Source: Bacillota bacterium (GTDB lineage: Bacteria > Bacillota_A > Clostridia > Lachnospirales > Lachnospiraceae). From it: 64,000 bases of DNA. The stretch covers positions 62,001 to 126,000 of the forward strand of contig JAEZTQ010000082.1 in assembly GCA_023443625.1 (NCBI GenBank), read 5' to 3'. Both the position numbers and the translations under genes were made by a program. The first letter of the stretch is position 1; every line of letters begins with the position of its first letter. Below, one piece after another: positions 42,756-51,929 of the stretch. Under the pieces are notes generated by a model that worked only from the letters and a program-made list of their open reading frames with translations, was not told the origin of the DNA and made no database searches.

Positions 42756-44035
42756 TTGTAGTAGTCAAAGTGTAGGCCATACATTCTTACAGTATCACCT
42801 TCCTGGATACCTAGTTCTTCTAAACGATCTAATATTTCATTTTCTTTTAAGAATTTTTGGAAGAATTCAAAACCTTTTTCTGAGTCTAAGTTGGTATAAC
42901 CCAGCATTCTTTCAATACGAGGGCCTTCCACTGCAAACACATGCTCCTCTTCCTTCCAAACCTCATAGGGTTCATTGGAGTTCGCCAAATCCTCCATAAA
43001 GAATTCTCTTTCAAATACTATTGGAGCACTATCTAGCTTAGACAACATTCCCTTTACATGATAAAGAAGTTCTTTCATTCCCTTACCGCTCACAGCAGAT
43101 ATGGCAAATACCGGTATGCTCTGTGGTTCAAAGATCTCTTTCATTTTCTTTAAAATCTCTTCTTCTTCCTCAGGCTGCAAGATATCCATTTTATTGGCTG
43201 CAATAACCTGTGGGCGTTTTGCCAACTCTGGATTATAGGCATATAGCTCGGAATTAATTAGCTTGATATCTTCGATAGGATCTCTGCCTTCTGTGGCGGC
43301 AGCATCTACTAGATGGATGATTACTTTGGTCCTTTCTACATGACGTAAAAACTCATGACCAAGACCTAATCCTTCTGAAGCACCCTCAATCAATCCAGGG
43401 ATATCGGCTATTACAAAACCACCACCCTCTAAATCCACTACTCCAAGGTTGGGACTTAAGGTAGTAAAATGATAATTTCCAATCTTAGGTCTTGCATTGG
43501 TTACACGGGAAAGTAATGTTGACTTACCCACATTAGGAAAACCTACTAAGCCCACATCAGCAATCACCTTAAGTTCGAGAATAACATCCATCTCCTGGGC
43601 TTTTTGTCCAGGCTGTGCATATTTGGGTACCTGCATGGTAGGGGTTGCATAATGTTGATTTCCCTTTCCGCCACGACCTCCCTTTAAGATAATCTCTCTC
43701 TTTTTGCTGTGGGACATATCCATAACAACCTTGCCCGTTGTCGCTTCTTTAATAACAGTACCTGGAGGGACTTTGATTACCTTATCCTTTCCATCCTTAC
43801 CATGACAGCGTTTCTTGCCTCCATTCTCGCCATCCTCAGCACTGAATTTTCTCGTAAATCGAAAATCCGTTAATGTATTGAGACCTTCATCTACTTCAAA
43901 TATTAAATCTCCGCCTCTTCCGCCGTCACCGCCGTCAGGACCGCCTGCTGGAACAAAGGCCTCTTTACGAAAGCTAACATGACCATCGCCGCCCTTACCG
44001 GATCTGATATGAATTTGTGCTCTGTCTGCAAACAT
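42752..44035 (-). CDS. obgE: GTPase Obg (ObgE/CgtA)
   Basis: 427 residues: the glycine-rich OBG fold (FVPAGGPDGGDGGRGGDLIF, KRCHGKDGKDK), a G domain with G1 GFPNVGKST, G2 TLSPNLG, G3 DIPGLIEGA, G4 NKMD and G5 SAVSGKG, and a C-terminal OCT domain (EEEHVFAVEGPRIERML) as in many Firmicutes. It is an essential GTPase in late 50S assembly and growth control. It has its own promoter, separated from rpmA by a terminator. Confidence 0.97.
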   Translation of the reverse strand: MFADRAQIHIRSGKGGDGHVSFRKEAFVPAGGPDGGDGGRGGDLIFEVDEGLNTLTDFRFTRKFSAEDGENGGKKRCHGKDGKDKVIKVPPGTVIKEATTGKVVMDMSHSKKREIILKGGRGGKGNQHYATPTMQVPKYAQPGQKAQEMDVILELKVIADVGLVGFPNVGKSTLLSRVTNARPKIGNYHFTTLSPNLGVVDLEGGGFVIADIPGLIEGASEGLGLGHEFLRHVERTKVIIHLVDAAATEGRDPIEDIKLINSELYAYNPELAKRPQVIAANKMDILQPEEEEEILKKMKEIFEPQSIPVFAISAVSGKGMKELLYHVKGMLSKLDSAPIVFEREFFMEDLANSNEPYEVWKEEEHVFAVEGPRIERMLGYTNLDSEKGFEFFQKFLKENEILDRLEELGIQEGDTVRMYGLHFDYYK

Positions 44036-44166
44036 TTATATCACCGTTACTGCATTCATTAATGATCTTCCTTGAAGAAAGCTTCATCGATTATGCATTA
44101 TCCTCTCTAATATATCTAATATGAAATATATTTATCAGTTCTATTGTTTCCAATTTTAATATGCTT

Positions 44167-44195
44167 ATTATAAACAAAATATATGTGAAATACAA
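44167..44195 (-). promoter_or_regulatory. Probable sigma-A promoter of obgE
   Basis: On the minus strand, TTGTAT (44195-44190), a 17-bp spacer and TATAAT (44172-44167), about 130 bp before the obgE start. The remaining gap 44036-44344 contains no gene. Confidence 0.65.
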
Positions 44196-44344
44196 CAAGG
44201 AAAACATATGCCCTTTTCAAAGCTAGATTAATTTATGTTCACCTCTTGTATATTTTAATCATAGTTTTTTAGTCCATATTTATTCTTAAACAAATGAAAA
44301 TCGATTAAAAAAGTGAAATTAATCCAGTATTCCATTTCGAAAAA

Positions 44345-44383
44345 ATAACCTCAAATTCCTTACCTATAAGAATTTGAGGTTAT
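44345..44383 (-). terminator. Terminator of the rplU-prp-rpmA operon
   Basis: ATAACCTCAAATTC (44345-44358) pairs with GAATTTGAGGTTAT (44370-44383), a 14-bp stem; the minus-strand transcript continues with TTTTTTC. It follows the rpmA stop by 17 bp. Confidence 0.92.
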
Positions 44384-44399
44384 ATCGAAAGCATAATTA

Positions 44400-44687
44400 T
44401 TATTTCGCTTCAACAGGGTAAACACTTGCCTGCTTCTTATCTCTACCCTTACGTTCAAATTTAACAACGCCATCAACTAAAGCGAATAATGTATCATCAC
44501 CGCCGCGTCCTACGTTAACTCCAGGATGAATTTTCGTACCGCGCTGTCTGTAAAGAATATTTCCTGCGAGAACAAATTGTCCATCTGCTCTTTTCGCACC
44601 CAATCTCTTGGACTCGGAATCTCTACCATTCTTGGTGGAACCAACACCCTTTTTATGAGCGAAAAATTGAAGGTTCATTCTTAACAT
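44400..44687 (-). CDS. rpmA: 50S ribosomal protein L27
   Basis: 95 residues. The N-terminal [21 protein letters not shown] contains the Firmicutes leader LQFF, removed by the Prp protease to expose the A-H-K-K-G end that reaches the peptidyl transferase centre. The rest ([47 protein letters not shown] broken across motifs) is standard L27. The protease gene lies immediately upstream in the same operon. Confidence 0.97.
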   Translation of the reverse strand: MLRMNLQFFAHKKGVGSTKNGRDSESKRLGAKRADGQFVLAGNILYRQRGTKIHPGVNVGRGGDDTLFALVDGVVKFERKGRDKKQASVYPVEAK

Positions 44688-44756
44688 GTTCTACACCTCC
44701 TAGTTTCAAATTGCATCTGTGATGAAATTATAAGAAATTCATCAACTGATCTAAAG

Positions 44757-45089
44757 TTACTGTGATTTAACCTGGGTCAGCTTGATATACTCATCTGTAT
44801 ATTCCTCTTCCACAAACCTAAGTCCTAAGGCAAGAGAACTTAATAACAGGTTCGTATTCACTGAAATCTCAGAAATCACATGAAATTCTATAAATCCTTT
44901 ATTCTCGTCCTGTTCTAAGGAAAACCTATCCGAGGTAAAATTCTCAATAGAATTAATTGTATTGATTACTAAGGCTGAAACAGCTGCACATACAATATCA
45001 CTGCCATACTTAGAATAATCGGCATGACCAGAGAGCTTAAAGCCGGTAATCAAATCTTCTGCATTTTTGTAAAGGGATACATTAATCAT
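44757..45089 (-). CDS. prp: Ribosomal-processing cysteine protease Prp
   Basis: 110 residues. The catalytic pair is visible as H22 (GHADYSKYG) and C34 (DIVCAAVSAL). Prp removes the N-terminal extension of L27, which is encoded next. It lies 9 bp after rplU, the conserved L21-Prp-L27 order. Confidence 0.95.
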   Translation of the reverse strand: MINVSLYKNAEDLITGFKLSGHADYSKYGSDIVCAAVSALVINTINSIENFTSDRFSLEQDENKGFIEFHVISEISVNTNLLLSSLALGLRFVEEEYTDEYIKLTQVKSQ

Positions 45090-45098
45090 ATCATTTAC

Positions 45099-45407
45099 CT
45101 ATGCATTAATCTTTTCGATCTTTACCTTGGTATATGGTTGTCTATGACCATTTTTCTTGTGATATCCAGATTTTCTCTTGTATCTGAAAACAACAATTTT
45201 TCTATTCTTGCCTTCTTCAACAACAGTTGCAGAAACTTTTGCATTAGCTACTGTAGGATTTCCTACAACTAATTCACCATTATTTACTGCAAGTACTTGA
45301 TCAAAAGTAACAGTTGCACCTGCTTCTGCACCAAGCTTTTCAATTTTAATGATATCGCCTTCCGCTACCTTGTACTGTTTACCACCAGTTGCAATAATTG
45401 CGTACAT
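45099..45407 (-). CDS. rplU: 50S ribosomal protein L21
   Basis: 102 residues, [18 protein letters not shown] at the start and [18 protein letters not shown] near the end, standard L21. An in-frame ATG 17 codons upstream exists, but AGGAGG seven bases before 45407 and family length set this start. Confidence 0.97.
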   Translation of the reverse strand: MYAIIATGGKQYKVAEGDIIKIEKLGAEAGATVTFDQVLAVNNGELVVGNPTVANAKVSATVVEEGKNRKIVVFRYKRKSGYHKKNGHRQPYTKVKIEKINA

Positions 45408-45505
45408 ATTGGCACCTCCTATTATCATTACTCGCCAACTTTGGTGTCTATAAATCACAAAAATAGATTACAGAGCTTATACCTCGTTGTGCGGCACACT
45501 AAATT
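45408..45505 (-). promoter_or_regulatory. Candidate L21 leader (ribosomal-protein autoregulatory 5' UTR)
   Basis: The ~98-nt untranslated region between the promoter and rplU contains conserved-looking stretches (GCCGCACAACGAGGTATAAGC and TTGGCGAGTAA) and can fold locally. An L21 leader is known upstream of this operon in many Firmicutes, and position and content fit. A covariance-model search would decide. Confidence 0.5.
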
Positions 45506-45534
45506 ATGCTAGCATATATGCAGACTTTTGTCAA
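45506..45534 (-). promoter_or_regulatory. Promoter of the rplU-prp-rpmA operon
   Basis: Minus strand TTGACA (45534-45529), 17-bp spacer, TAGCAT (45511-45506), alternatively CATAAT two bases on. Perfect -35 box. Confidence 0.75.
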
Positions 45535-45597
45535 ATGTTTTTTAATAAGCTTAAGAAAAAATACTTCTTATATACTAATCCTACATACTGCCAAAGC

Positions 45598-45626
45598 CCC
45601 TTGAAAAAACTGTGAATTTTCAAGGG
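45598..45626 (-). terminator. Hairpin after the alpha/beta hydrolase gene
   Basis: CCCTTGAAAA (45598-45607) and TTTTCAAGGG (45617-45626), a 10-bp stem with a nine-base loop located 10 bp beyond the hydrolase stop. The distal U-run is weak. Confidence 0.6.
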
Positions 45627-45635
45627 ATACTATTT

Positions 45636-46289
45636 TTATAAATAGTCTTCTATTATTTTATATAATTTATCATTATCAACGACATAACTTCCGTGATCTT
45701 CCCCTTCTAAGATTTTCAATACACTATTTGGTATTTCTTTTGCAATTTCTCTAGTGTGTTCCTCGTAAATCAAATCTTTACTTCCTGCTAAAACAATAGT
45801 GGGTATTATAATTTTATTTAATTCCTCGACTTTTATATCAGGCTGAGTAACCATTAATTTGAATTTGGGATTTCTGGTAAAGAAATATATTAGCTTGAAT
45901 AATCTAAGATAATTCTTTTTTACACCCTGGGGATTTGTATTGGCACCACTAATAATCAGTTTAGAAAGCATATCAGGATATTTGGCTGCCAGGATGAGAC
46001 CAATGATTCCTCCATCACTAAAACCATATAAGATAGGTTTTTGAATATCCTTACATTTAATAAATTCAGCTATATCTTCTACCATATCAAGGTAATTCAA
46101 TTCTTTCACAGGGGTACTTTCCCCATGTCCTCTGCTATCAATAGCATATACCGTAAATCCCTCAGACAATATCTTACTAAGCTTATCAAAAATCTTATGG
46201 CTCTCGCCATTGCCATGTAGTAAGAGAATTGGGTCTCCCTTACCTAACTTATGATAATAAATCTTAATTTGATTAACCTCTTGATACAT
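45636..46289 (-). CDS. Alpha/beta hydrolase
   Basis: 217 residues. The fold's oxyanion segment LLLHGNGESH, nucleophile Ser in YGFSDGGIIG, acid in LAGSKDLIYEEH and catalytic His in LEGEDHGSY are present. The cap region is small. Such enzymes act as esterases, lipases or C-C hydrolases; the substrate is not predictable. Monocistronic. Confidence 0.9.
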   Translation of the reverse strand: MYQEVNQIKIYYHKLGKGDPILLLHGNGESHKIFDKLSKILSEGFTVYAIDSRGHGESTPVKELNYLDMVEDIAEFIKCKDIQKPILYGFSDGGIIGLILAAKYPDMLSKLIISGANTNPQGVKKNYLRLFKLIYFFTRNPKFKLMVTQPDIKVEELNKIIIPTIVLAGSKDLIYEEHTREIAKEIPNSVLKILEGEDHGSYVVDNDKLYKIIEDYL

Positions 46290-46438
46290 CCATACCCCAA
46301 CCTTATTTTTACATTGTTAAATTATTATAACATAAGAGGGGGTATTCTACAATTTATATCCGCAAATAATCAGCAACTTTATATTTACAATATAAGCTTG
46401 CACTTATATAATACGAACAAATTGTTCTTTTTAAATCT

Positions 46439-46909
46439 CTATTCTGCCACATCACAGAGTAGGGCTCCCGTATATTCTACTAGCTTTTCTCGTAAAATAC
46501 GCAGCTGACATCCTCTGATACCGGCACTGATACATATCTCATCATAGAAAATTGCTGTCTCCTCCATATAGGTAGGAAACTTCTTCTTCATACCTATGGG
46601 AGAACAGCCACCCCTGATATATCCTGTCACTCCTAGTAAATCCTTTACTGGAAGCATCTCAACCTTCTTATCCCCAAGAATTAACGCTGCTTTCTTTAAA
46701 TTAAGTTCGAGATTTACAGGGATGCAAAATACAGCGTATCCCTTTTTCTCTCCCTTAGCAACCAAGGTTTTGAACACCTGCTCTGCTGGCATATTAACCT
46801 GTTCTGCCACATGCTCTCCACTCAAATTATTCTCATCCACTTCATAAGTAAGAGACTCATAAGCAATTCCTGCCTGTTCTAATAACCGCATCACATTGGT
46901 TTTAACCAT
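46439..46909 (-). CDS. ybaK: Cys-tRNA(Pro)/Cys-tRNA(Cys) deacylase, YbaK/EbsC family
   Basis: 156 residues with MRLLEQAGIAYESLTYEVDE, QVFKTLVAKGEKKGYAVFCIPV (catalytic Lys in the KTLV region), and RGGCSPIGMKKKFPTYMEE, the YbaK GGxSP motif. It hydrolyses mischarged Cys-tRNA(Pro) in trans. It lies 21 bp downstream of the RNase G gene, probably cotranscribed. Confidence 0.93.
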   Translation of the reverse strand: MVKTNVMRLLEQAGIAYESLTYEVDENNLSGEHVAEQVNMPAEQVFKTLVAKGEKKGYAVFCIPVNLELNLKKAALILGDKKVEMLPVKDLLGVTGYIRGGCSPIGMKKKFPTYMEETAIFYDEICISAGIRGCQLRILREKLVEYTGALLCDVAE

Positions 46910-46930
46910 AATCCATCCGTTCTTTCTTAA

Positions 46931-48154
46931 TTAATTCCTTAGTATATCCTCTATCTGTTCATGGAGGGGCTTTCTAACCTTTTTTCTTGTGATTTCCACA
47001 AGGCCCAATGCCGTCATGTCAACAAGGGTGGTCTTAATGGAATCCTTCTTGAGATAATCCTCTAACTCCTCCATCAAGAGCTTATTATCCTTTTCTAAGT
47101 CCATATCAATGAAATCAATAATTATAATTCCTGATAAATTACGTAATCTTATTTGCTTTGCTATTTCTTTGGCTGCTTCCCTGTTAATCTTAAGAAAGGT
47201 CTCCTGGACCTTTTTCTTCCCGGCTACTGCCTTTCCCGTGTTGACATCAATGACAGTCAAGGCTTCTGTGGGTTGAATTACTAAGGAACCCCCAGATTTT
47301 AGCCATACCATAGGCCTGATAGCATCATTTAATTTATCATGGATTCCATAAAGATTAGAAAGACTTAAAATATCATCCTTATATAATCTTAGCTTTTCTA
47401 AATCTTCTGGTTGGTACATCTGCAAATATTCTTTTATATTCTCATAAAGCTTTACATCATCTGTCACAAATTCGTCCACCTTTTGTGCATAACCATCTCT
47501 TATGTCACATATATAACTGGGTGGAGTTTTATATATTAGGGTAAAACGATTTTTATGAATACCGTATCTTCTTAAGTGCTCATAGGCTTCTATGAGTTTT
47601 ATCATCTCATTTTTTATCTTATCCTCTGGCATGTAGGCCGCATTGGTTCGGATGATAAAACCATATTCCCTATGTTCAAATTCTCTTGCTATACTTTTAA
47701 GGCGGTTTCGTTCCTTCTCATCGGTAATTTTAGAAGAAACCCCAAAGTTACGCTTACCGTAGGTTAATGCCGCATATTTGCCTGTAAAGTTGATGTTGGA
47801 GCTAACAACAGGAGCCTTGGTCTTAACCCCCTCTTTTGTTACCTGTACTAGAAGCTCATCCCCGATTTTGACCTTAACTTCCTTAAGCTTTCTATCCTGA
47901 TTATCAGATTCTAACCCGCCCATAATTGGATAAGTATTTTCTTCAAGGGAATAATAACACATCCTACCATCAGCAATCTCTACAAAGGCTGCGTTGATAT
48001 TTTTTACGATATTTTTGACTTTGCCAAGATAAATGTTCCCCAAAATGGCTGTATCCTCTATGGAATTAAGAGATACTTGAACCATATCCTTACCTTCAAA
48101 GAAAGCGGAAACAATTCTATTATTCTGTTTTGTAATAATTAGTTTGTTCTCCAT
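46931..48154 (-). CDS. rng: Ribonuclease E/G family protein (RNase G type)
   Basis: 407 residues. The S1-like domain (GNIYLGKVKNIVKNINAAFVEI) is followed by the RNase H-like and DNase I-like catalytic region with GFIIRTNA and the magnesium-binding TVIDVNTG and DFIDMDLE acids. It lacks the zinc-link Cys pair and the long C-terminal scaffold of E. coli RNase E. ATG 48154 with GGAGG six bases before is preferred over a TTG 11 codons upstream. It lies downstream of the two TIGR039xx genes, a conserved clostridial neighbourhood. Confidence 0.92.
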   Translation of the reverse strand: MENKLIITKQNNRIVSAFFEGKDMVQVSLNSIEDTAILGNIYLGKVKNIVKNINAAFVEIADGRMCYYSLEENTYPIMGGLESDNQDRKLKEVKVKIGDELLVQVTKEGVKTKAPVVSSNINFTGKYAALTYGKRNFGVSSKITDEKERNRLKSIAREFEHREYGFIIRTNAAYMPEDKIKNEMIKLIEAYEHLRRYGIHKNRFTLIYKTPPSYICDIRDGYAQKVDEFVTDDVKLYENIKEYLQMYQPEDLEKLRLYKDDILSLSNLYGIHDKLNDAIRPMVWLKSGGSLVIQPTEALTVIDVNTGKAVAGKKKVQETFLKINREAAKEIAKQIRLRNLSGIIIIDFIDMDLEKDNKLLMEELEDYLKKDSIKTTLVDMTALGLVEITRKKVRKPLHEQIEDILRN

Positions 48155-48205
48155 CCCATTCCTCCGAAAAATGACTTCTAACTTCAACTATTTATCTCCG
48201 TGAGA

Positions 48206-49027
48206 TTATCGTTCCAGATTGTCTAACGAAATTAGTTGATTACTCTCTAAATCCCTGGTATATACCTCCAAACGATGTACCTGCCAGGCTAATTTCTCAA
48301 AGGTCATGTTAAGATACTGATAAAATCCATCCATTACTAATTCAGGCTTCAAATTAGCAGCGCTTCCAGTATCTAGTTGAAGATAGACTTTAATTCCGTT
48401 CTCGTAAGCTGTTACAGCACTTTCAAAGTTATTATAGTGTTTCTTATCCTTTGATAATGGTTTTAATGTTTTCTGCAATTTATCCAGGTATTCCTCTTTG
48501 GAATAAGCAGTTAAAGTAATCATAGGTCTGATATCCACCGCTTTTTCACTGGTTTTTGTCTTTTTATCTAAAACGATTTCTGTCTGGGACATATATTGAT
48601 CAAATAAATGTCTAAAATCCTCCTGGGACTTGATTTCTCCAAGGGAATATCCATCTTTTAAGGATACCAGATAATCCGCAGAGGAAACCAAGGACATGGC
48701 TGTAACCCCTCTTTGGTTTTCTTCTCGATCCAGCAAGGGTTGAAAATCTATGACATGAAATCCCTCTGTAATTACTTCATTCATTCTCTTTATCATCATC
48801 TCTGGACTGTCACTGGAAAGTAGGGACACATCCAAATATTCCCCATCACTGGTTAAACCCACACCAAGAGGTGCTGCAAAAGACATAATCTGATGTGGAC
48901 TAAAACCTTTGGAATATTCATTATCTATCTCTGCTCTTCGAAAGAGTTTTTGAAAATAACGCATGACATCCAGATGCCCAATAAATTTCATGGAACCATA
49001 TTTCCTGAACTTAATTCTTGCTTTCAT
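48206..49027 (-). CDS. TIGR03936-family radical-SAM-linked protein (DUF2344)
   Basis: 273 residues starting MKARIKFRKYGSMKFIGHLDVMRYF, with AEIDNEYSKGFSPHQIMSFAAPLG, the DUF2344 hallmark. It partners the radical SAM protein encoded upstream and overlaps its 3' end by 17 nt; GAGGAGG lies within that overlap. In many bacteria the two are fused. The function is thought to concern tRNA or rRNA modification, but is not firmly known to me. Confidence 0.9.
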   Translation of the reverse strand: MKARIKFRKYGSMKFIGHLDVMRYFQKLFRRAEIDNEYSKGFSPHQIMSFAAPLGVGLTSDGEYLDVSLLSSDSPEMMIKRMNEVITEGFHVIDFQPLLDREENQRGVTAMSLVSSADYLVSLKDGYSLGEIKSQEDFRHLFDQYMSQTEIVLDKKTKTSEKAVDIRPMITLTAYSKEEYLDKLQKTLKPLSKDKKHYNNFESAVTAYENGIKVYLQLDTGSAANLKPELVMDGFYQYLNMTFEKLAWQVHRLEVYTRDLESNQLISLDNLER

Positions 49028-50915
49028 CTTGGCCCTCCTCAACTCTCTGGTTATAATCTAGTGCTGGGCATTTATCTTCGCCAAAGACCTTGGCACCACA
49101 ATTATAGCAAGCCTGGCGACAGTTTGGTGTGATAGCCTCAGCCTTTGCTCTCTTATACTCTTTTAATAGGAATTCTTTTGTTACTCCTACATCTATAAAG
49201 TCCCAAGGGAAGATTTCTGTTTCTTCTCGTTCTCTATTATTGTAGAAATCAATATGGATACCATTATCCTCAAAGGCTTTCATCCATTTATCATAACTAA
49301 AATGCTCACTCCAGGAATCATAAAGACATCCATTTTGATAGGCATCGTAAATAACCTTGCTAATACGGCGGTCGCCTCTGGCAAGAACTCCTTCTAGTTC
49401 TGTAAGCTTAGCCTCATGCCAATTATATTTGATGCTTTTACGGTTAAGCTGCTCATTCATTTTATCCTTTAAGAACCTTGCTTTCTCAATAAACTCTTTG
49501 CCCGAATTCATTCTAGACCACTGGAAAGGTGTAAAGGGCTTGGGTACAAAGAAGGAAGTACTGGATACAATACTTACCTTACCATTACGCTTGTCCTTTG
49601 GTATGGTATAATATTCTCTTGCAATTTTATCAGAAAGTAGGGCAATCCCTTCAATATCTTCTTCAGTTTCCGTGGGCAGACCAAGCATGAAATACAGCTT
49701 AACACGATTCCAACCACTTTCAAAGGCTTTCATGGCACCGCCTAAGATCACTTCTTCTGTAAGTCCCTTATTGATTACATCACGAAGCCTTTGTGAACCA
49801 GCCTCCGGTGCAAAGGTTAGACTGCTCTTTCTAACATCCTGAACCTTACTCATCACATCAAGAGCAAAGGCATCAATTCGTAAGGACGGTAGGGATATAT
49901 TCACTCCCTTAGAACCAAATTCATCAATTAAAAAGTAGACCAATTCCTGTAGCATGGAATAATCGCTAGAGCTTAGTGAACTTAAGGAAATCTCTTCATG
50001 TCCCGTAGACTTCAACATCTCATAGGCACATTTTTTAAGATATTCCACATGACGCTCTCTGGTGGGACGATAAATCATACCCGCCTGACAAAAGCGGCAA
50101 CCACGAATACAGCCTCTTTGAATTTCTAGAACAACTCTATCCTGGGTTGCTTTAATAAAGGGTACAACAGGTTTTGTTGGATAATAGGCTTCGCTCAAGT
50201 TCATTTCTACCTGCTTTATTACTTTATTCGGCACTCCTACCTGATTTGGGGTAAAGCTTTCAATGGTACCGTCATCTTTATACTTTACATCATAGAAAGC
50301 AGGCACATACATTCCGTCAATCTGTGCCACCTTTTCTAAATATTCTCTTCTGGATCTGCCAGCCTTCTTACATTCCATATAAGCATCTAAGAGCTGATCA
50401 TAAGCAGTCTCTCCCTCTCCGATATAGAAGAAATCGAAGAAATCTGCAATGGGCTCAGGATTATAGCTACAAGGACCTCCACCAATAACAATAGGATGTT
50501 CCTCTGTTCTATCCTTGGCATAAAGGGGAATCTGAGATAATTCTAATATCTGCAGAATATTGGTATAACACATCTCATATTGCAGGGTAATTCCAAGAAA
50601 ATCAAAATCCTTCACCGGGTCTTGACTTTCTAAGGCAAAGAGAGGAATATTCTTCTCTCTCATTAGCTTGTCCATATCCACCCAAGGGGAATAAACCCTC
50701 TCACAATAGGTGTCTTCTCTGCGGTTTAATATATCATATAAAATTTGAATTCCCAGATGTGACATACCAATCTCATATACATCGGGAAAACACATGCAAA
50801 AGCGTATCTCTGCCTTATTCTTATCCTTCACCTGCATATTGACTTCTCCACCAATATACCTTGCAGGCTTATCTACTGTTAATAATATTTCATCTGAAAG
50901 TGCTAGTTTTCTCAT
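49011..50915 (-). CDS. TIGR03960-family B12-binding-domain radical SAM protein
   Basis: 634 residues. The N-terminal cobalamin-binding-like domain (RFCMCFPDVYEIGMSHLGIQILYD) is followed by the radical SAM core with the CxxxCxxC cluster (RGCIRGCRFCQAG) and later FAPEAGSQRLRDVINK and YFMLGLPTETEEDI. A C-terminal CxxC-type pair (CRQACYNCGAKVFGEDKC) may bind another metal. ATG 50915 with GGAGG close upstream is chosen over an ATG 12 codons earlier. Its product likely acts with the DUF2344 protein. Confidence 0.93.
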   Translation of the reverse strand: MRKLALSDEILLTVDKPARYIGGEVNMQVKDKNKAEIRFCMCFPDVYEIGMSHLGIQILYDILNRREDTYCERVYSPWVDMDKLMREKNIPLFALESQDPVKDFDFLGITLQYEMCYTNILQILELSQIPLYAKDRTEEHPIVIGGGPCSYNPEPIADFFDFFYIGEGETAYDQLLDAYMECKKAGRSRREYLEKVAQIDGMYVPAFYDVKYKDDGTIESFTPNQVGVPNKVIKQVEMNLSEAYYPTKPVVPFIKATQDRVVLEIQRGCIRGCRFCQAGMIYRPTRERHVEYLKKCAYEMLKSTGHEEISLSSLSSSDYSMLQELVYFLIDEFGSKGVNISLPSLRIDAFALDVMSKVQDVRKSSLTFAPEAGSQRLRDVINKGLTEEVILGGAMKAFESGWNRVKLYFMLGLPTETEEDIEGIALLSDKIAREYYTIPKDKRNGKVSIVSSTSFFVPKPFTPFQWSRMNSGKEFIEKARFLKDKMNEQLNRKSIKYNWHEAKLTELEGVLARGDRRISKVIYDAYQNGCLYDSWSEHFSYDKWMKAFEDNGIHIDFYNNREREETEIFPWDFIDVGVTKEFLLKEYKRAKAEAITPNCRQACYNCGAKVFGEDKCPALDYNQRVEEGQDESKN

Positions 50916-51103
50916 TTTTCCTCCATGACACTCAAATAAGCATCCTTCCATATATGTCCAAAGCTAAGCTTTTGTATATTTCCTCTGAATTAATAATAGT
51001 AGTCAAACTCTACTTATATTACTTAGCGTTAGAACTTGTTTAACTTTTTACTATTCGCTATTATAACTGATATGAAATAAAATTACAACGAACAATAAGG
51101 AAA

Positions 51104-51127
51104 GAACCCAAGGAGTACCAAGGGTTC
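51104..51127 (-). terminator. Terminator after the gene at 51133
   Basis: GAACCC (51104-51109) and GGGTTC (51122-51127) with a partly paired loop; the minus-strand transcript continues TTTCCTT. It lies 6 bp beyond the stop codon. Confidence 0.65.
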
Positions 51128-51132
51128 ATTTC

Positions 51133-51750
51133 TTATTTTAGCCAAGTTACCATAAAATTTTCCAGATACTGCATTGCATCCTTACCTGTTACATAATCCT
51201 CAATGATATTATTGGTTAAGTCGCCAAGCTTTATATTAAATTTATCGAAAATAAATATTAGAAGAAATAATAGGATTGCACATACACTACGAATAATCAA
51301 AGAATGGTAGGAAGCCATATCCTTGCTGACATCCTTCTTGGAAGCATCTTCCTCTGACACATTATGAAATAACCTCATTACCTCTCCTCTTTTGCTGCTA
51401 TTCTGCTGCTCATTCACATCAGTTTCCTGATCCGTATTGTAATTAATATCATAGGGTTTTGTATAAATTTGCTGAGCACTAAGCTGACGCAGGCAAGCTT
51501 CTCTGGCCTGATGGATGTATTCAGCTCTGGAAATACCCAGGGAATGATTTATGTAATCATGGGATACCAAAGGGTAATCAGAAGGCTCCCCTTCTATCTC
51601 ATTACTATTAGCAGCCTTATCAGTTGTTCTATCTGCCAATATCATCCTGTTATCTATAGCTCTTCCTGTTAAAAATAAATTATCATTGATATTATTGGAT
51701 AGATTCCTCTCAATTTGCTTTACCATTGTATCTTCACTTCTTTTATCCAT
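51133..51750 (-). CDS. Conserved-looking protein with a C-terminal membrane helix, unknown function
   Basis: 205 residues from ATG 51750 (AAAGGAGG five bases upstream). The first ~150 residues are hydrophilic and low in structure signals; a single helix (SLIIRSVCAILLFLLIFIFD) lies near 150-170, followed by a 35-residue tail ending YLENFMVTWLK. The topology suggests a tail-region-anchored protein with a cytoplasmic domain. No recognised motif. A Met cluster DKRSEDTMVKQIERNL may start a coiled coil. Confidence 0.7.
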   Translation of the reverse strand: MDKRSEDTMVKQIERNLSNNINDNLFLTGRAIDNRMILADRTTDKAANSNEIEGEPSDYPLVSHDYINHSLGISRAEYIHQAREACLRQLSAQQIYTKPYDINYNTDQETDVNEQQNSSKRGEVMRLFHNVSEEDASKKDVSKDMASYHSLIIRSVCAILLFLLIFIFDKFNIKLGDLTNNIIEDYVTGKDAMQYLENFMVTWLK

Positions 51751-51842
51751 CTCTGCCTCCTTTCTATGATAAGCTCCTTTTCTCATTTCATTATATTGAT
51801 AAAATCCTCAGCTTATACCAGTATTAGTACAAATTAAAAAAT

Positions 51843-51876
51843 AAAACATGGACAGCTTTTAGACTGGACATGTTTT
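51843..51876 (-). terminator. Terminator of map
   Basis: AAAACATG (51843-51850) and CATGTTTT (51869-51876) with an inner CAG/CTG pair; minus-strand transcript continues with a T-rich tract (TATTTTTTAATTT). Confidence 0.75.
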
Positions 51877-51929
51877 ATATAAAATAAGGGGTAATTTTCT
51901 ATTTAAATATATCTAAGGAATAAATATTC

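Noticed and set aside
42610..42999. A 129-codon plus-strand frame antisense to obgE
   Set aside because: It overlaps the obgE C-terminal coding region and the repeat cluster and shows no protein family features.
45024..45512. Plus-strand open frames opposite rplU and prp
   Set aside because: They are antisense to highly conserved ribosomal genes and have no ribosome sites.
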